Below are positions 1 to 10,421 of a stretch of 64,000 bases of DNA, in pieces. Positions within the stretch are counted from its first letter, which is position 1, and every line of letters starts with the position of its first letter. The stretch lies in assembly GCA_002102225.1 (NCBI GenBank), contig LQPB01000037.1:62001-126000 (forward strand), given 5' to 3'. Both the position numbers and the translations under genes were made by a program. Under the pieces are notes generated by a model. It worked only from the letters and a program-made list of their open reading frames with translations. It had not been told where the DNA came from and searched no databases. This stretch comes from Mycobacterium interjectum. GTDB taxonomy: Bacteria > Actinomycetota > Actinomycetes > Mycobacteriales > Mycobacteriaceae.

Positions 1-1278
1 CTTGAGCTCGGCGGCCTGCTCGAGTTTGGTCATCGCGCGCCAGTACTGCGGGGTGCCGACCTCGCCGTGCAGGATGCCGAGCCCCTCGGCCTGCCGGGCC
101 TCGGTCTCCTGCAGCGTCTCGTCGGGGTCGCCCGAACTGTCGAAACCGAGGTCGGCCAAGGCGTCCGCGCGCCACACCGTGCCGAGATGGCTGTCGAGCT
201 GGGCGTATTGCAACCAACTGCTGCGCGGCGACGAGTCGAGGAGCTCCCGGGCCTGCGCGATCAGCTCGACCGCATCGGCGAAGCGGCTCCAAAAGATGGC
301 GATCCAGCTGCGCTGCAACAAGATACGGTGCAGGTGCAGGGGCTTCCCCAATTCACGCCAGTGCCGCTCGGCATGCTCCCAACACTCGTCGGCGGCCTCC
401 AGCGCCCCGGATCCCAGCCGGGTGAGCCCCATGTACAGCCAGCAACGCGCGGTGTCGTGCGCCCGGCCGTAGCGGGCGATGACGGCCTGGGCCTCCGACG
501 CCAGCTGCTCGGTCGTCGCGTGGTCGCCGACCAACCAGCGGGCCGCCGCGCGCTCTAATTTCGTTCTGGCGCTTGCCAGTTCCCATCCGCGCGCCTCCGC
601 CCTGGCCCCCGCGCGACGCAACCACGGCTCGGCCTCGGTGAGCCGGCCCGTTTCGACGCAGAACCTGCCGAACGCGGTGCCCGCGGTGATCAGGAGATGG
701 TCGGCCAGCTCGCTGCCGTCCCGGAGTTGGTCCACGCTCTCAAGCACCCGCTCCCACAACGGAACTGATCGCACATGCAGGTCGTCGTCGCAGAGCGCCG
801 TGGCGCACAGGACTTGCGCGTGGGTGCGCAGGTAGGTGTGCTCGTCGGCCAGGGCGTCGATGTCGGACCCGGTGTCGCTCAACGCGCTCAGCGCCGACGC
901 GGCGCCGTCATGGTCGCCGACGGCCGCGGCCAGGCCCGCCTCCAGGAACAGGGCCCGCCGCGAATACCGGCAGATGAGGTGCGCCACCTCGGCGTCGGAC
1001 ATGCTTATCTGCGCCGCGGCGTCCGGCATCGTTCCGGCGGCGATCCCCGAATAGATCTCCAGGCAGTCGCGGATGCGCCGGATAGACTCGCGCACCCCGT
1101 CGTTCGTCCCGCGCGCCAGGTAGATCTCACCAAGCTGCGCAAAGACTTCCAGCATCAGATCGTCACGGTCTTCTCGCTCGATCCGCGGCACCAGCGACAG
1201 CAGCAGATCCCGGGCGCGCGTCTCGTCGGCGGCATACGCCAACCGGCGGGCGTTCGCCAATTCGGCGGGGATCGACAC
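1..1278 (-). CDS. Alpha-helical repeat (TPR-like) protein, 3' end beyond window
   Basis: An open minus-strand frame runs from a GTG at 1278 to the left edge without a stop (426 codons seen), so the C-terminus is missing. No ATG lies in frame upstream, which decides for GTG. The product is soluble, rich in Ala, Leu, Arg and Glu, and reads as successive amphipathic helices with Trp/Leu-rich repeats such as EAEPWLRRAGARAEARGW, resembling TPR or MalT-type helical repeats. There is no signal peptide, membrane segment or catalytic motif in the visible part. I do not recognise the family; a regulator or scaffold with an effector domain further downstream is possible. Coding on this strand is supported by uninterrupted length and strong GC at third positions. 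Confidence 0.75.
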   Translation of the reverse strand, partial: MSIPAELANARRLAYAADETRARDLLLSLVPRIEREDRDDLMLEVFAQLGEIYLARGTNDGVRESIRRIRDCLEIYSGIAAGTMPDAAAQISMSDAEVAHLICRYSRRALFLEAGLAAAVGDHDGAASALSALSDTGSDIDALADEHTYLRTHAQVLCATALCDDDLHVRSVPLWERVLESVDQLRDGSELADHLLITAGTAFGRFCVETGRLTEAEPWLRRAGARAEARGWELASARTKLERAAARWLVGDHATTEQLASEAQAVIARYGRAHDTARCWLYMGLTRLGSGALEAADECWEHAERHWRELGKPLHLHRILLQRSWIAIFWSRFADAVELIAQARELLDSSPRSSWLQYAQLDSHLGTVWRADALADLGFDSSGDPDETLQETEARQAEGLGILHGEVGTPQYWRAMTKLEQAAELK

Positions 1279-1373
1279 GGCTGCATCATAAGTCCGCCGC
1301 CGCCGGCGTGGCGAGGATCCGGAGCGGCGGGCGTGTGAGTGAGGGCACGCCCGCCGCCCCGGAGTTCGGTCGA

Positions 1374-1856
1374 TCAACCGCAAGTCACCTTGATGTTGAA
1401 GTCCTTGGTGATCATCCCGGCCATCGGGTTCTTCATGTCGGCGCCCTGCGCCTGACCGGTGATGGTGTAGGTCTTGCCATCCACCGCCACGTTGGCCGAG
1501 CCAACCTTGGCGCCCATGCCGTTGCTGACGGACAGGGCGTTACCGTCGACGAAGAGGGCCAACGACTCGACCTTGGGGGTGGCCTCGTCGGTCATCACGA
1601 CGGCGAGCGCCTGCTGGGCACCCGTGTTGCCGCTGCCGATGTCGATCTTGCCGCCGGTCCGCACGCAGGTCACCGAGGACGGGTTCAGGCCGGCCAGGTC
1701 GGTGCCGCCCACCTTGACCTGCGCGTTGGTACCGGTGGCGGCGCTGGTTGGCGCCGCGCTCGACGCGGGGCTGGCCGTGTGGCCGCCACTCGAGCAGCCC
1801 ACCAGCGCCGACGCGACGCCGAGGGTTCCAATCGCTCCCGCGATAAGACGTTTCAC
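1374..1856 (-). CDS. LpqH-like (19 kDa antigen family) lipoprotein
   Basis: The 160-residue product begins with a Lys-Arg n-region, a hydrophobic stretch and the lipobox LVGC near residue 22, then a Ser/Ala/Pro-rich linker. It should therefore be acylated and anchored on the outer face of the membrane. The C-terminal domain has the LpqH layout: two cysteines (SVTC and the terminal KVTCG), an ALAVVMTDE strand, and an ending NPMAGMITKDFNIKVTCG very like that of LpqH. The GTG at 1856 is preferred over an upstream ATG because a purine-rich AGGAAGGAAA lies four bases before it. LpqH relatives are abundant immunogenic lipoproteins; this one is a paralog, and a precise role cannot be read from sequence. 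It is divergent from the ParB-like gene. Confidence 0.85.
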   Translation of the reverse strand: MKRLIAGAIGTLGVASALVGCSSGGHTASPASSAAPTSAATGTNAQVKVGGTDLAGLNPSSVTCVRTGGKIDIGSGNTGAQQALAVVMTDEATPKVESLALFVDGNALSVSNGMGAKVGSANVAVDGKTYTITGQAQGADMKNPMAGMITKDFNIKVTCG

Positions 1857-1992
1857 TGGGTTTCCTTCCTTCATGCGCCGCCCGATTGGCGTCGCCATGG
1901 CGCAAGTACAGACCTGCCTGTCCGCTACCGATCCCAATTTCCGGCCCGGCCCGGTAGGCTGCCTCGACACGGCCGATGAAGGGAGACGCGCG

Positions 1993-2367
1993 ATGGCGGG
2001 CGTGAAATGGCTGGAAAAGCCTGAGACGCATGACTTCCCGGCGGCAGCCGACTACCTCGCCTTGCTCGCGGAGCCCGGAACCGCCAATCAGTTGGTCGAA
2101 AAGCTAAAGGGCGGCATCGTCAGCCACAAAAAGGCGAAGGACATCCTCCGGGCGGCGAAGTTGCGGCTCCTGCCCGACGACAACCCCCACGTCGCCGCGG
2201 ATCTCTCCAAGATCAAGAAGGGGCAGGCGTTGTCCCCGATCCTGCTGGTGCGCGGCGACTTCACGACGGGCGTCCCGCTGCAGATCGCCGACGGCTACCA
2301 CCGGGTGTGCGCGAGTTACCACACCGACGAGAACACCGACATCCCCGTCGTTATCGTCTCATCGTGA
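1993..2367 (+). CDS. Small ParB-like (ParB/sulfiredoxin-fold) protein
   Basis: The 124-residue protein carries a ParB N-terminal-like region: an L-SPILLVRGDF strand followed by LQIADGYHRVCASY, where the G-(Y/N)-HR motif is the nucleotide-binding signature of the ParB/Srx fold. A Lys-rich helix (residues 31-52) precedes it. It lacks the helix-turn-helix and dimerisation domains of chromosome-partitioning ParB, so it is not a segregation protein; small solo members may be nucleases or CTP-binding switches. Its stop overlaps the GTG of the following crotonase gene by four bases, implying coupled translation with an acyl-CoA enzyme. Function is unknown. Confidence 0.75.
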   Translation: MAGVKWLEKPETHDFPAAADYLALLAEPGTANQLVEKLKGGIVSHKKAKDILRAAKLRLLPDDNPHVAADLSKIKKGQALSPILLVRGDFTTGVPLQIADGYHRVCASYHTDENTDIPVVIVSS

Positions 2368-3104
2368 TCGAGATCGAGGCCGCCGGCGCGGTCCAGGTGC
2401 TGACCCTTTCCTCCGGGCGCGTCAACGCCCAAGAGGTCGAGCTGCTCAAAGAGCTGGCCGACGCGCTGGGCGAGCTGCAGCACTCCGGCGCGAAGGCACT
2501 CGTCGTCACCGGCGCGGGCCGCGCGTTCAGCGCCGGGGTCGACCTCAACCGCGTGGTCGACGGCGGTGCCGACTACACCGACCGGCTGATCCCGGCGCTG
2601 TCCGAGGCGTTCGAGGCGATGTTCTGCTACCCCGGCCCGACGGTGGCCGCGATCAACGGTGCCGCCATCGCGGGCGGATGCGTGCTGGCGTGCGCCTGCG
2701 ACCGCCGGCTGATCGGCCCCGAGGCGCAGATCGGCGCATCCGAGGTCCGGGTCGGGGTGCCGTTTCCGGTCGCCGCGCTCGAGGTGATGCGCTACGCGTG
2801 CGGGGACCGCGCCGAGGACGTGTTGCTGGGCGGGCGCGTCTATCGGGGTGACGAGGCTATCGCCAACGGACTCGCCCATCGCATCGTGGCCGACGACCTC
2901 GTCGGGGCGGCGGTGGCCGAGGCCGCCGACCTCGGCGGCATCCCGGCCGAGGCGTATCGCCACACCAAAGTGCAGCTGCGAGCCCCCGCCCTGGCACGGA
3001 TGCGCGAGGGTGCCCTCGTCGACAGTGAGGTCCGCCGGCTGTGGGGTGCCGATCAGACGCAGCGCCGCATCGCCGCCTATGTGGAAAGCCTCAAGCGCCG
3101 CTGA
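2364..3104 (+). CDS. Enoyl-CoA hydratase/isomerase (crotonase) family protein
   Basis: The 246-residue product has the crotonase core. GAGRAFSAGVDL and NGAAIAGGCVLA supply the two oxyanion-hole segments that bind the acyl-CoA thioester, and the CDRRLIGPEAQIGASEVRVGVPFP segment aligns with the second catalytic region. Classical hydratases have a Glu in GGCEL and another in the (P/S)E(I/V) motif; here the first is Val (GGCVL) and only the second Glu remains. This favours isomerase, thioesterase-like or other crotonase chemistry over simple hydration. The GTG start at 2364 overlaps the stop of the ParB-like gene (GTGA). The 3' end faces lucA 15 bases away. Substrate unknown. Confidence 0.85.
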   Translation: MIEIEAAGAVQVLTLSSGRVNAQEVELLKELADALGELQHSGAKALVVTGAGRAFSAGVDLNRVVDGGADYTDRLIPALSEAFEAMFCYPGPTVAAINGAAIAGGCVLACACDRRLIGPEAQIGASEVRVGVPFPVAALEVMRYACGDRAEDVLLGGRVYRGDEAIANGLAHRIVADDLVGAAVAEAADLGGIPAEAYRHTKVQLRAPALARMREGALVDSEVRRLWGADQTQRRIAAYVESLKRR

Positions 3105-3119
3105 CGCCGCAGGCTGCGG

Positions 3120-3899
3120 TCACTCGTCGACCGCGACGCCGCCTCGGGTGCGCCGGCGCATCCGGTGGGAGCCCTTGCCGGTAGGGCGGCGGTTCTGCAG
3201 CCCACCCTTGGCCTCTTCGGTTTCCTGCGCCGCCGGCGTTTCCTCCGGAGCGTCGGCCGTTTCGACCGGTTCTTCGGCCTGCTCGTCCGCGGCGGCTTCC
3301 TCGCTCGCTTCGGTTGCCGGGGCCTCTTCGGTCTCTTCGGTCTCTTCGACCTCGGGCTCAGCGCCTTCTTCGGCGACTTCTTCCGTCACCTCGTCGGTCT
3401 CGTCGCCCTTCTTGCCGCGCAGGCCCCGCTTCTTGCGCTTTTCTTTCTTCGGCTTGATCGGCTTCGGCGGTGGCGGCGGCAGCTCGGCGATGAACGACAG
3501 ATAAAACGCGAAGACGCCGAGCACGCCGATAGCGGCGGCGCCGCCGTAGACGCCGAACAGCCAGCGCCCGACCGCGTCGAGGCTGAGCCAGATCTCGCTG
3601 ATCGCGGTGCCGATGATCAGCCCGCCGGACAGCACGTGGGCCACGATCGACCACAGCCTGATGGTCAACGCCAGCTGCGGCGTGCCCAACTCCGGCTTGC
3701 GGGTCCGCAACTGGGTGAAAACCACCGGCAGCGCGGCCAGGGCGACCAGCGCGCCGGTCACGATCCGCAGCGTCGTCCCCACCGAATGCGAGGTGTCGCC
3801 CATCAGCTCTGGCCAGCGGGGCAGGACGAAAAAGAAGTAGAGGACGCCGGCAGCGATCGAAAACGTCGCGTGCCACGGTATGGCGACCTTGCGCCCCAT
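3120..3899 (-). CDS. lucA: LucA-like membrane protein (lipid uptake coordinator)
   Basis: The 259-residue protein has four predicted membrane segments in residues 10-135 (for example IAAGVLYFFFVLP, IVTGALVALAALPVVF, LSGGLIIGTAIS and IGVLGVFAFYLSFIA). A cytosolic tail starts PPPPPKPIKPKKEKRKKRG and becomes strongly acidic, with Glu/Thr/Ala repeats. This architecture and its place beside tRNA-Ser, the SRP RNA and the aspartate aminotransferase match M. tuberculosis Rv3723/LucA. LucA is reported to stabilise the Mce1 and Mce4 fatty-acid and cholesterol importers. AGGAGG lies three bases before the ATG at 3899; an in-frame ATG at 3911 is an alternative. The low-complexity tail probably mediates protein contacts; that is inference. 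Confidence 0.85.
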   Translation of the reverse strand: MGRKVAIPWHATFSIAAGVLYFFFVLPRWPELMGDTSHSVGTTLRIVTGALVALAALPVVFTQLRTRKPELGTPQLALTIRLWSIVAHVLSGGLIIGTAISEIWLSLDAVGRWLFGVYGGAAAIGVLGVFAFYLSFIAELPPPPPKPIKPKKEKRKKRGLRGKKGDETDEVTEEVAEEGAEPEVEETEETEEAPATEASEEAAADEQAEEPVETADAPEETPAAQETEEAKGGLQNRRPTGKGSHRMRRRTRGGVAVDE

Positions 3900-3999
3900 A
3901 CGCCTCCTCATGCTGGTGAGCCCAAGCCAGCCTAAAGGCCGGTCAAAGCGATTCCAAACAAACCCCCGTGCATGGTCGCACCCTCTCGGGTGCGACCGG

Positions 4000-5640
<1,641 letters not shown>

Positions 5641-5749
5641 CGGCGACGGAACACCGGTCGAGTTGCCCGCAGGTTGACACGCAGAAGCCAGCGATGCACA
5701 CCCGACGCCCGCGGGGCTCTAGTCAGCGCGCGCCGGTAGCCTGCTGACC

Positions 5750-7570
5750 GTGGCCCTCTACCGCAAGTATCGACCGGCAACCTTCGCCGAGGTGGTGGGG
5801 CAGGAGCACGTCACCGAGCCGCTGTCGATCGCCCTGGAGGCCGGCCGGATCAATCACGCCTACCTGTTCTCGGGGCCGCGCGGCTGCGGCAAGACATCGT
5901 CCGCGCGCATCCTGGCCCGGTCGCTGAACTGCGCCCAAGGCCCGACGGCCACCCCGTGCGGGGTCTGCGACTCGTGCCTGGCCCTGGCGCCCAACGCCCC
6001 CGGCAGCATCGACGTGGTGGAGCTCGACGCCGCCAGCCACGGCGGCGTGGACGACACGCGCGAGCTGCGGGACCGCGCCTTCTATGCCCCCGCGCAGTCG
6101 CGCTACCGGGTGTTCATCGTCGACGAGGCGCACATGGTCACCACCGCCGGGTTCAACGCGCTGCTCAAGATCGTCGAGGAGCCGCCCGAGCACCTCATCT
6201 TCATCTTCGCCACCACCGAACCGGAGAAGGTGTTGCCGACGATCCGGTCGCGCACCCACCACTACCCGTTCCGGCTGCTGCCCCCCAAGACCATGCGGGC
6301 GTTGATCGGGCGGATCTGCGAGCAGGAGGACGTCGTCATCGACGACGCGGTGTACCCGTTGGTGATCCGGGCCGGCGGGGGTTCGCCGCGCGACACGCTC
6401 TCGGTCCTGGATCAGCTACTGGCCGGCGCCGAGGGCAACCACGTGACCTACCAGCGCGCGCTGGGGCTGCTCGGCGCCACCGACGTCGCGCTGATCGACG
6501 ACGCCGTGGACGCGCTGGCCGCGTCGGACGCCGCGGCCTTGTTCGGCGCGGTCGAATCGGTGATCGACGCCGGCCACGACCCGCGGCGCTTCGCCACCGA
6601 TCTGCTGGAGCGCTTCCGGGATCTCATTGTCCTGCAATCGGTTCCGGATGCCGTGAGCCGCGGCGTGGTGGACGCGCCCGAGGACGTGCTGGACCGGATG
6701 CGCGAGCAGGCGGCGCGGATCGGCCCGGCGACGCTGACCCGGTACGCCGAGGTCGTGCAGGCCGGGCTTGGCGAGATGCGCGGTGCGACCGCGCCGCGGC
6801 TGCTGCTCGAGGTGGTGTGCGCGCGGCTGCTGTTGCCGTCGGCCAGCGACGCCGAGTCGGCGCTGCTGCAGCGCGTCGAGCGGATCGAGGCCCGGCTCGG
6901 CGTGTCCCTGCCCGCCTCGGAAGTCGCGGCCGCGCCCGCTCCGCCGCCCAAGCGGGCGCCCGTTGCCAAGGCCGAGCCAAGGCCCGAGCCGAAGCCGGCG
7001 CCGCCGCCCCAACCGGCCGCCTCGGCCCCCGAACCCGCCGCGCCGCCGCCCGAGCCCGCTGCGCCGCCGCCGCCGCCCGAGCCCGAATCAGCTTCTGCCC
7101 CAGGCGAACTCAACGCGGCCGCGCTGCGGTCGATGTGGCCGACGGTGCGCGACAAGGTGCGCCAGCGCAGCCGCACCACCGAGGTGATGCTGGCGGGCGC
7201 CACGGTCCGGGCGGTGGAGGACAACACGCTGGTGCTGACCCATGCGTCGGCTCCGCTGGCCAAGCGGCTCTCCGAGCAGCGCAACGCCGACGTCATCGCC
7301 GAAGCGCTCAAAGACGCGCTCGGGGTGAGCTGGCGGGTGCGCTGCGAGGTCGGAGCGGGCGAGCCGGCCGCGAGCGCCCCGGCGCCCGCGAGGCAGGCGG
7401 CGCCCGTCGACGAGCCGGCCGAGACGGAATCGGCCCAGCGAGACGAAGAGGAGCACATGCTCGCCGAGGCCGGCCGCACCGAGCCGTCGGCGCCGCGCCG
7501 CGACCCCGAGGAGGCCGCGCTCGAGCTGCTGCAGAACGAGCTGGGCGCCCGCCGCATCGACGGGGGCTAG
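5750..7570 (+). CDS. dnaX: DNA polymerase III subunits tau/gamma
   Basis: The 606-residue clamp-loader ATPase shows Walker A GPRGCGKTS (about residues 43-51), the zinc-binding CX8CX2CX2C-type cluster in NCAQGPTATPCGVCDSC, Walker B VFIVDEAHM and the sensor-1 region ATTEPEKVLPTIRSR. A Pro/Ala/Glu-rich linker (about 390-450) leads to a C-terminal tau-type domain that should contact the polymerase alpha subunit. I see no slippery A-rich heptamer of the kind E. coli uses to make gamma, consistent with a single long product. The start is GTG at 5750. Essential replication gene. Confidence 0.97.
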   Translation: MALYRKYRPATFAEVVGQEHVTEPLSIALEAGRINHAYLFSGPRGCGKTSSARILARSLNCAQGPTATPCGVCDSCLALAPNAPGSIDVVELDAASHGGVDDTRELRDRAFYAPAQSRYRVFIVDEAHMVTTAGFNALLKIVEEPPEHLIFIFATTEPEKVLPTIRSRTHHYPFRLLPPKTMRALIGRICEQEDVVIDDAVYPLVIRAGGGSPRDTLSVLDQLLAGAEGNHVTYQRALGLLGATDVALIDDAVDALAASDAAALFGAVESVIDAGHDPRRFATDLLERFRDLIVLQSVPDAVSRGVVDAPEDVLDRMREQAARIGPATLTRYAEVVQAGLGEMRGATAPRLLLEVVCARLLLPSASDAESALLQRVERIEARLGVSLPASEVAAAPAPPPKRAPVAKAEPRPEPKPAPPPQPAASAPEPAAPPPEPAAPPPPPEPESASAPGELNAAALRSMWPTVRDKVRQRSRTTEVMLAGATVRAVEDNTLVLTHASAPLAKRLSEQRNADVIAEALKDALGVSWRVRCEVGAGEPAASAPAPARQAAPVDEPAETESAQRDEEEHMLAEAGRTEPSAPRRDPEEAALELLQNELGARRIDGG

Positions 7571-7631
7571 TGGCGACCGTAAGCGCGGCGTAGCCGGGCG
7601 CAACGGGTCGCCACCATCGGGCTAGGGCGGC

Positions 7632-8942
7632 CTAGGGCGTCCACCACGGCCGCAGCGGCAGGCCGTCGTCGCCGCGGGCGGCGACGTTGGCCGCTAGCAC
7701 GTGATGCAGCTGAAGGTTGTTCTGCTCGAAGGCCACCCGTGAGGCCGCCATGTACAGGCCCCACACCTTGGCGGTCGCCAGGCCGACCTCGTCGACCGCT
7801 TCGTCCCAGCGCTCGACGAGGTTGCGGCACCAGTCGCGCAGCGTCATCGCGTAGTGATGCCGGAAGTTCTCCGCGTGCAGCACCTCCAGGCCGGCGTCTT
7901 GGGCCTCGGTGATGATGCGGCCCGAGCCGGTGAGCTCGCCGTCGGGGAACACGTAGCGGTCGGTGAACCCGCCGGCGAACGAGGTCGATTTGTTGTCGTG
8001 GCGGGTGATGCAGTGATTGAGCAGCAGGCCGCCGGTGCGCAGCTTGGACTTCAGAAAGCCGAAGTAGGCGGGGTAGTTCTTGACGCCGATGTGCTCGGTC
8101 AGGCCGATGGAGGAGACGGCGTCGAATTCCGCCTCGGAGACGTCGCGGTAATCGGAGTGACGCACCTCGGCCAGGTCAGCAAGACCCTCTTCTTCGATCG
8201 CCCGGTGCGCCCATTTCGCCTGCTCGGCCGACAGGGTGGCGCCGATCGCGCGGACACCGTGCCGCGCCGCGTAGCGCACCATGCCTCCCCAGCCGCAGCC
8301 GACGTCGAGCAGCCGGTCGCCCGGCTGCAGGCGCAGCTTGTCGAAGATCAGCCGGTACTTGTTGTCCTGGGCTTCTTCCAGCGTCGCGTCGGCGTGCGGG
8401 TAGACCGCGCAGGTGTAGGTCATCGACGGGCCCAGCACCCACTCGTAAAAGGTGTTGGAGACGTCGTAGTGGTGGTGGATGGCCTCGGCGTCCCGGGTCT
8501 TGCTGTGCATGACGCCGGCCGCGACCCGCCGCCATCGCGGCGGTGCCTCCTCCGGCGGCGGGGCGACGGGCAGCAGGTGCTCGACCCCCATCGATCGCAC
8601 GACGTTGGCGAGCGTCCGCGCCGAGGGCCGCTTGAAGTTGACCCGGTCGGTCAGCGTCTTGAGCAACTGGTAGGGATCGCCGGGATGCACGCCGTACGTC
8701 CGCAGGTCACCCGACACGTAGGCGCGGGCCAGGCCGAGTTCGCCGGGGGCGGTGGCCAGATAGGTGGCGCCGCGCGGCGAGCACAGGTCCAGGCCCAGCT
8801 CCGCGTCCTCGCTGCCCGCGGTGCTGCCGTCGTACGCGGTGAACTTCAGCGGGTGCCGTCCGGTCGCGGCGAAAAGCTCGAGGATCTCCGCCATGCTGAG
8901 CTTGCCGGTCGTGGTGTGGTGGGGTTCTCGGGTGGTCGTCAT
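7632..8942 (-). CDS. SAM-dependent fatty-acid methyltransferase (CFA/BfaB-TmsB type)
   Basis: The 436-residue protein is of the cyclopropane-fatty-acid-synthase/mycolic-methyltransferase superfamily. It has the AdoMet motif LLDVGCGWGGMVRYAA (about residues 210-225), the acyl-pocket segments HYDVSNTFYEWVLGPSMTYTCAVY and LTEHIG, and a long N-terminal extension typical of bacterial CFA synthases rather than of the shorter CmaA/MmaA enzymes. Its ATG overlaps the stop of the upstream FAD oxidoreductase (ATGA), so the two are translated together. A methyltransferase plus flavoprotein pair is how oleate is converted to 10-methylstearate (tuberculostearate) by BfaB/BfaA or TmsB/TmsA. That assignment is inference; cyclopropanation is the alternative. 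Confidence 0.85.
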   Translation of the reverse strand: MTTTREPHHTTTGKLSMAEILELFAATGRHPLKFTAYDGSTAGSEDAELGLDLCSPRGATYLATAPGELGLARAYVSGDLRTYGVHPGDPYQLLKTLTDRVNFKRPSARTLANVVRSMGVEHLLPVAPPPEEAPPRWRRVAAGVMHSKTRDAEAIHHHYDVSNTFYEWVLGPSMTYTCAVYPHADATLEEAQDNKYRLIFDKLRLQPGDRLLDVGCGWGGMVRYAARHGVRAIGATLSAEQAKWAHRAIEEEGLADLAEVRHSDYRDVSEAEFDAVSSIGLTEHIGVKNYPAYFGFLKSKLRTGGLLLNHCITRHDNKSTSFAGGFTDRYVFPDGELTGSGRIITEAQDAGLEVLHAENFRHHYAMTLRDWCRNLVERWDEAVDEVGLATAKVWGLYMAASRVAFEQNNLQLHHVLAANVAARGDDGLPLRPWWTP

Positions 8943-10330
8943 CGCCGTTGCACCGCCTTTGCGTACAGGTCCAAAAGACGCGAATCGGGGTCGTAGGTTT
9001 TCTTGACTGTCTTGTAAGCCTCCCCGCCGTAGAGCTCGTCAAACTCCTCGCGGGTGTAGTAGGAGTCGGAATACAACGACTTGTGCCCATCCAGCTCGCT
9101 GACCTTCGCCTCGATCGCCCGATTGGTGGCGCCCTCGGTCGCGCCGGCCGGTACTGACGACCAAAACCCGATGTTGACGTAGGTGTGGTCCGGGCGGATC
9201 GGGTACAGCGGCCAGCCGTCGTGATCGCGCAGTCGCAGCGGGCACAACCAGATCGGGGTGATCGGCACGTTGCTAGCGAACCACTCCAAAAACTCGCAGG
9301 TCCGTTCGACCGGCACCTCGACGTCCTGCACCACCCGCTCGCGCGGCGGACGGCCGTTGCGCTTCTCGATGCGGTCGGCGATGCCGAACCGCTGGTCCAG
9401 GGCGACGAGCTTCCAATAGAAGCTGCTGCGCCGGTACCGGCGCGGCCACCAGCGCCGCACCCGCGGGTTCTGGGCGCCGAAGGCGCGCGAGCACCAGAAC
9501 CAGTCGGTGTCCCAGCGCCAGAAATAGTCGTGAATGGTCAGCCGGTCGTCCTTGGTGGCCTCCACGCCGGCGAAATCGTGCCGAATCGATTGGTAGTAAA
9601 TGTTTTTCCCGGTGTAGTCGCTGACCGGTCCCGGGGTGGCGGTCCGACGGCCCACGCACAGGTAGCTTTCGTCGGGGCTGAAAACCACGCCGTCCAGATA
9701 GTCCACCGGGGTGCCGCCCTGCCCGCCGGTGTCGATGATGCGCTCCATCGCCGCGACCATGTCGGGCAGCGAGCGGAATCGGATATGCCGCAGCGCCACA
9801 AACGGCGCGACGGGCTCCAGCTCGATCCGCAGCCTGGTCGAATATCCCAGGGTGCCATAGGAATTGGGGAACGCGCGAAACAGGTCCGGGTGCTGGCTGC
9901 GCGATGCGGTCAGCAATTCGCCGGCGCCGGTGAGGATGTCCATCTCCAGTACCGATTCGTGGGGCAGGCCGTTGCGAAACGACGCCGACTCGATGCCCAA
10001 GCCGCTGACCGCACCGCCCAGGGTGATGGTCTTCAGCTGCGGAACCACCAGCGGGGAAAGGCCATACGGCAGGGTCGCGGCCACCAGGTCCTCGTAGGTG
10101 CACATGCCGGCCACGTCGGCGGTGCGGGCGTCGGGATCGACGGACAGGACACCGGTCAACCCGGAGGTGTCCAGGCCGCGCGCATCGCGTTTGGTGCGGG
10201 CGCGGAACAGGTTTGAGGTGGGCTTGGCTAGCCGGACGGCGGACGTCGTGGGGATGGATCGATAACTCGCCATCAACCGGTCGACGCCCGCTGCGTGAGC
10301 CGAGAGTGCAGATCCAGGGACAGGCACCAC
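8939..10330 (-). CDS. FAD-binding oxidoreductase (DHCR24/BfaA-TmsA-like)
   Basis: The roughly 463-residue protein has a VAO/PCMH FAD-binding domain: VLSVDPDARTADVAGMCTYEDL, then PQLKTITLGGAVSGLGIESASFRNG (dinucleotide loop) and EMDILTGAGELL. The C-terminal half is Trp/Tyr/Arg-rich, as in delta-24-sterol reductase-like enzymes that reduce C=C bonds. It lies immediately upstream of, and overlaps by four bases, the fatty-acid methyltransferase. This supports reduction of a 10-methylene acyl intermediate to a 10-methyl fatty acid (inference from BfaA/TmsA pairs). The start is uncertain: GTG at 10330 gives near the usual length, while ATG at 10273 is also possible. It is divergent from the SRPBCC gene. 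Confidence 0.85.
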   Translation of the reverse strand: MVPVPGSALSAHAAGVDRLMASYRSIPTTSAVRLAKPTSNLFRARTKRDARGLDTSGLTGVLSVDPDARTADVAGMCTYEDLVAATLPYGLSPLVVPQLKTITLGGAVSGLGIESASFRNGLPHESVLEMDILTGAGELLTASRSQHPDLFRAFPNSYGTLGYSTRLRIELEPVAPFVALRHIRFRSLPDMVAAMERIIDTGGQGGTPVDYLDGVVFSPDESYLCVGRRTATPGPVSDYTGKNIYYQSIRHDFAGVEATKDDRLTIHDYFWRWDTDWFWCSRAFGAQNPRVRRWWPRRYRRSSFYWKLVALDQRFGIADRIEKRNGRPPRERVVQDVEVPVERTCEFLEWFASNVPITPIWLCPLRLRDHDGWPLYPIRPDHTYVNIGFWSSVPAGATEGATNRAIEAKVSELDGHKSLYSDSYYTREEFDELYGGEAYKTVKKTYDPDSRLLDLYAKAVQRR

Positions 10331-10421
10331 ATATACCCTAGTCTTCGGAAACAGCCCGTGCACCCGCGCGCGGGATCGCAAGACATCGAAAAGAAGACAT
10401 CGAAAAGAGGAGTCGCGCCCG

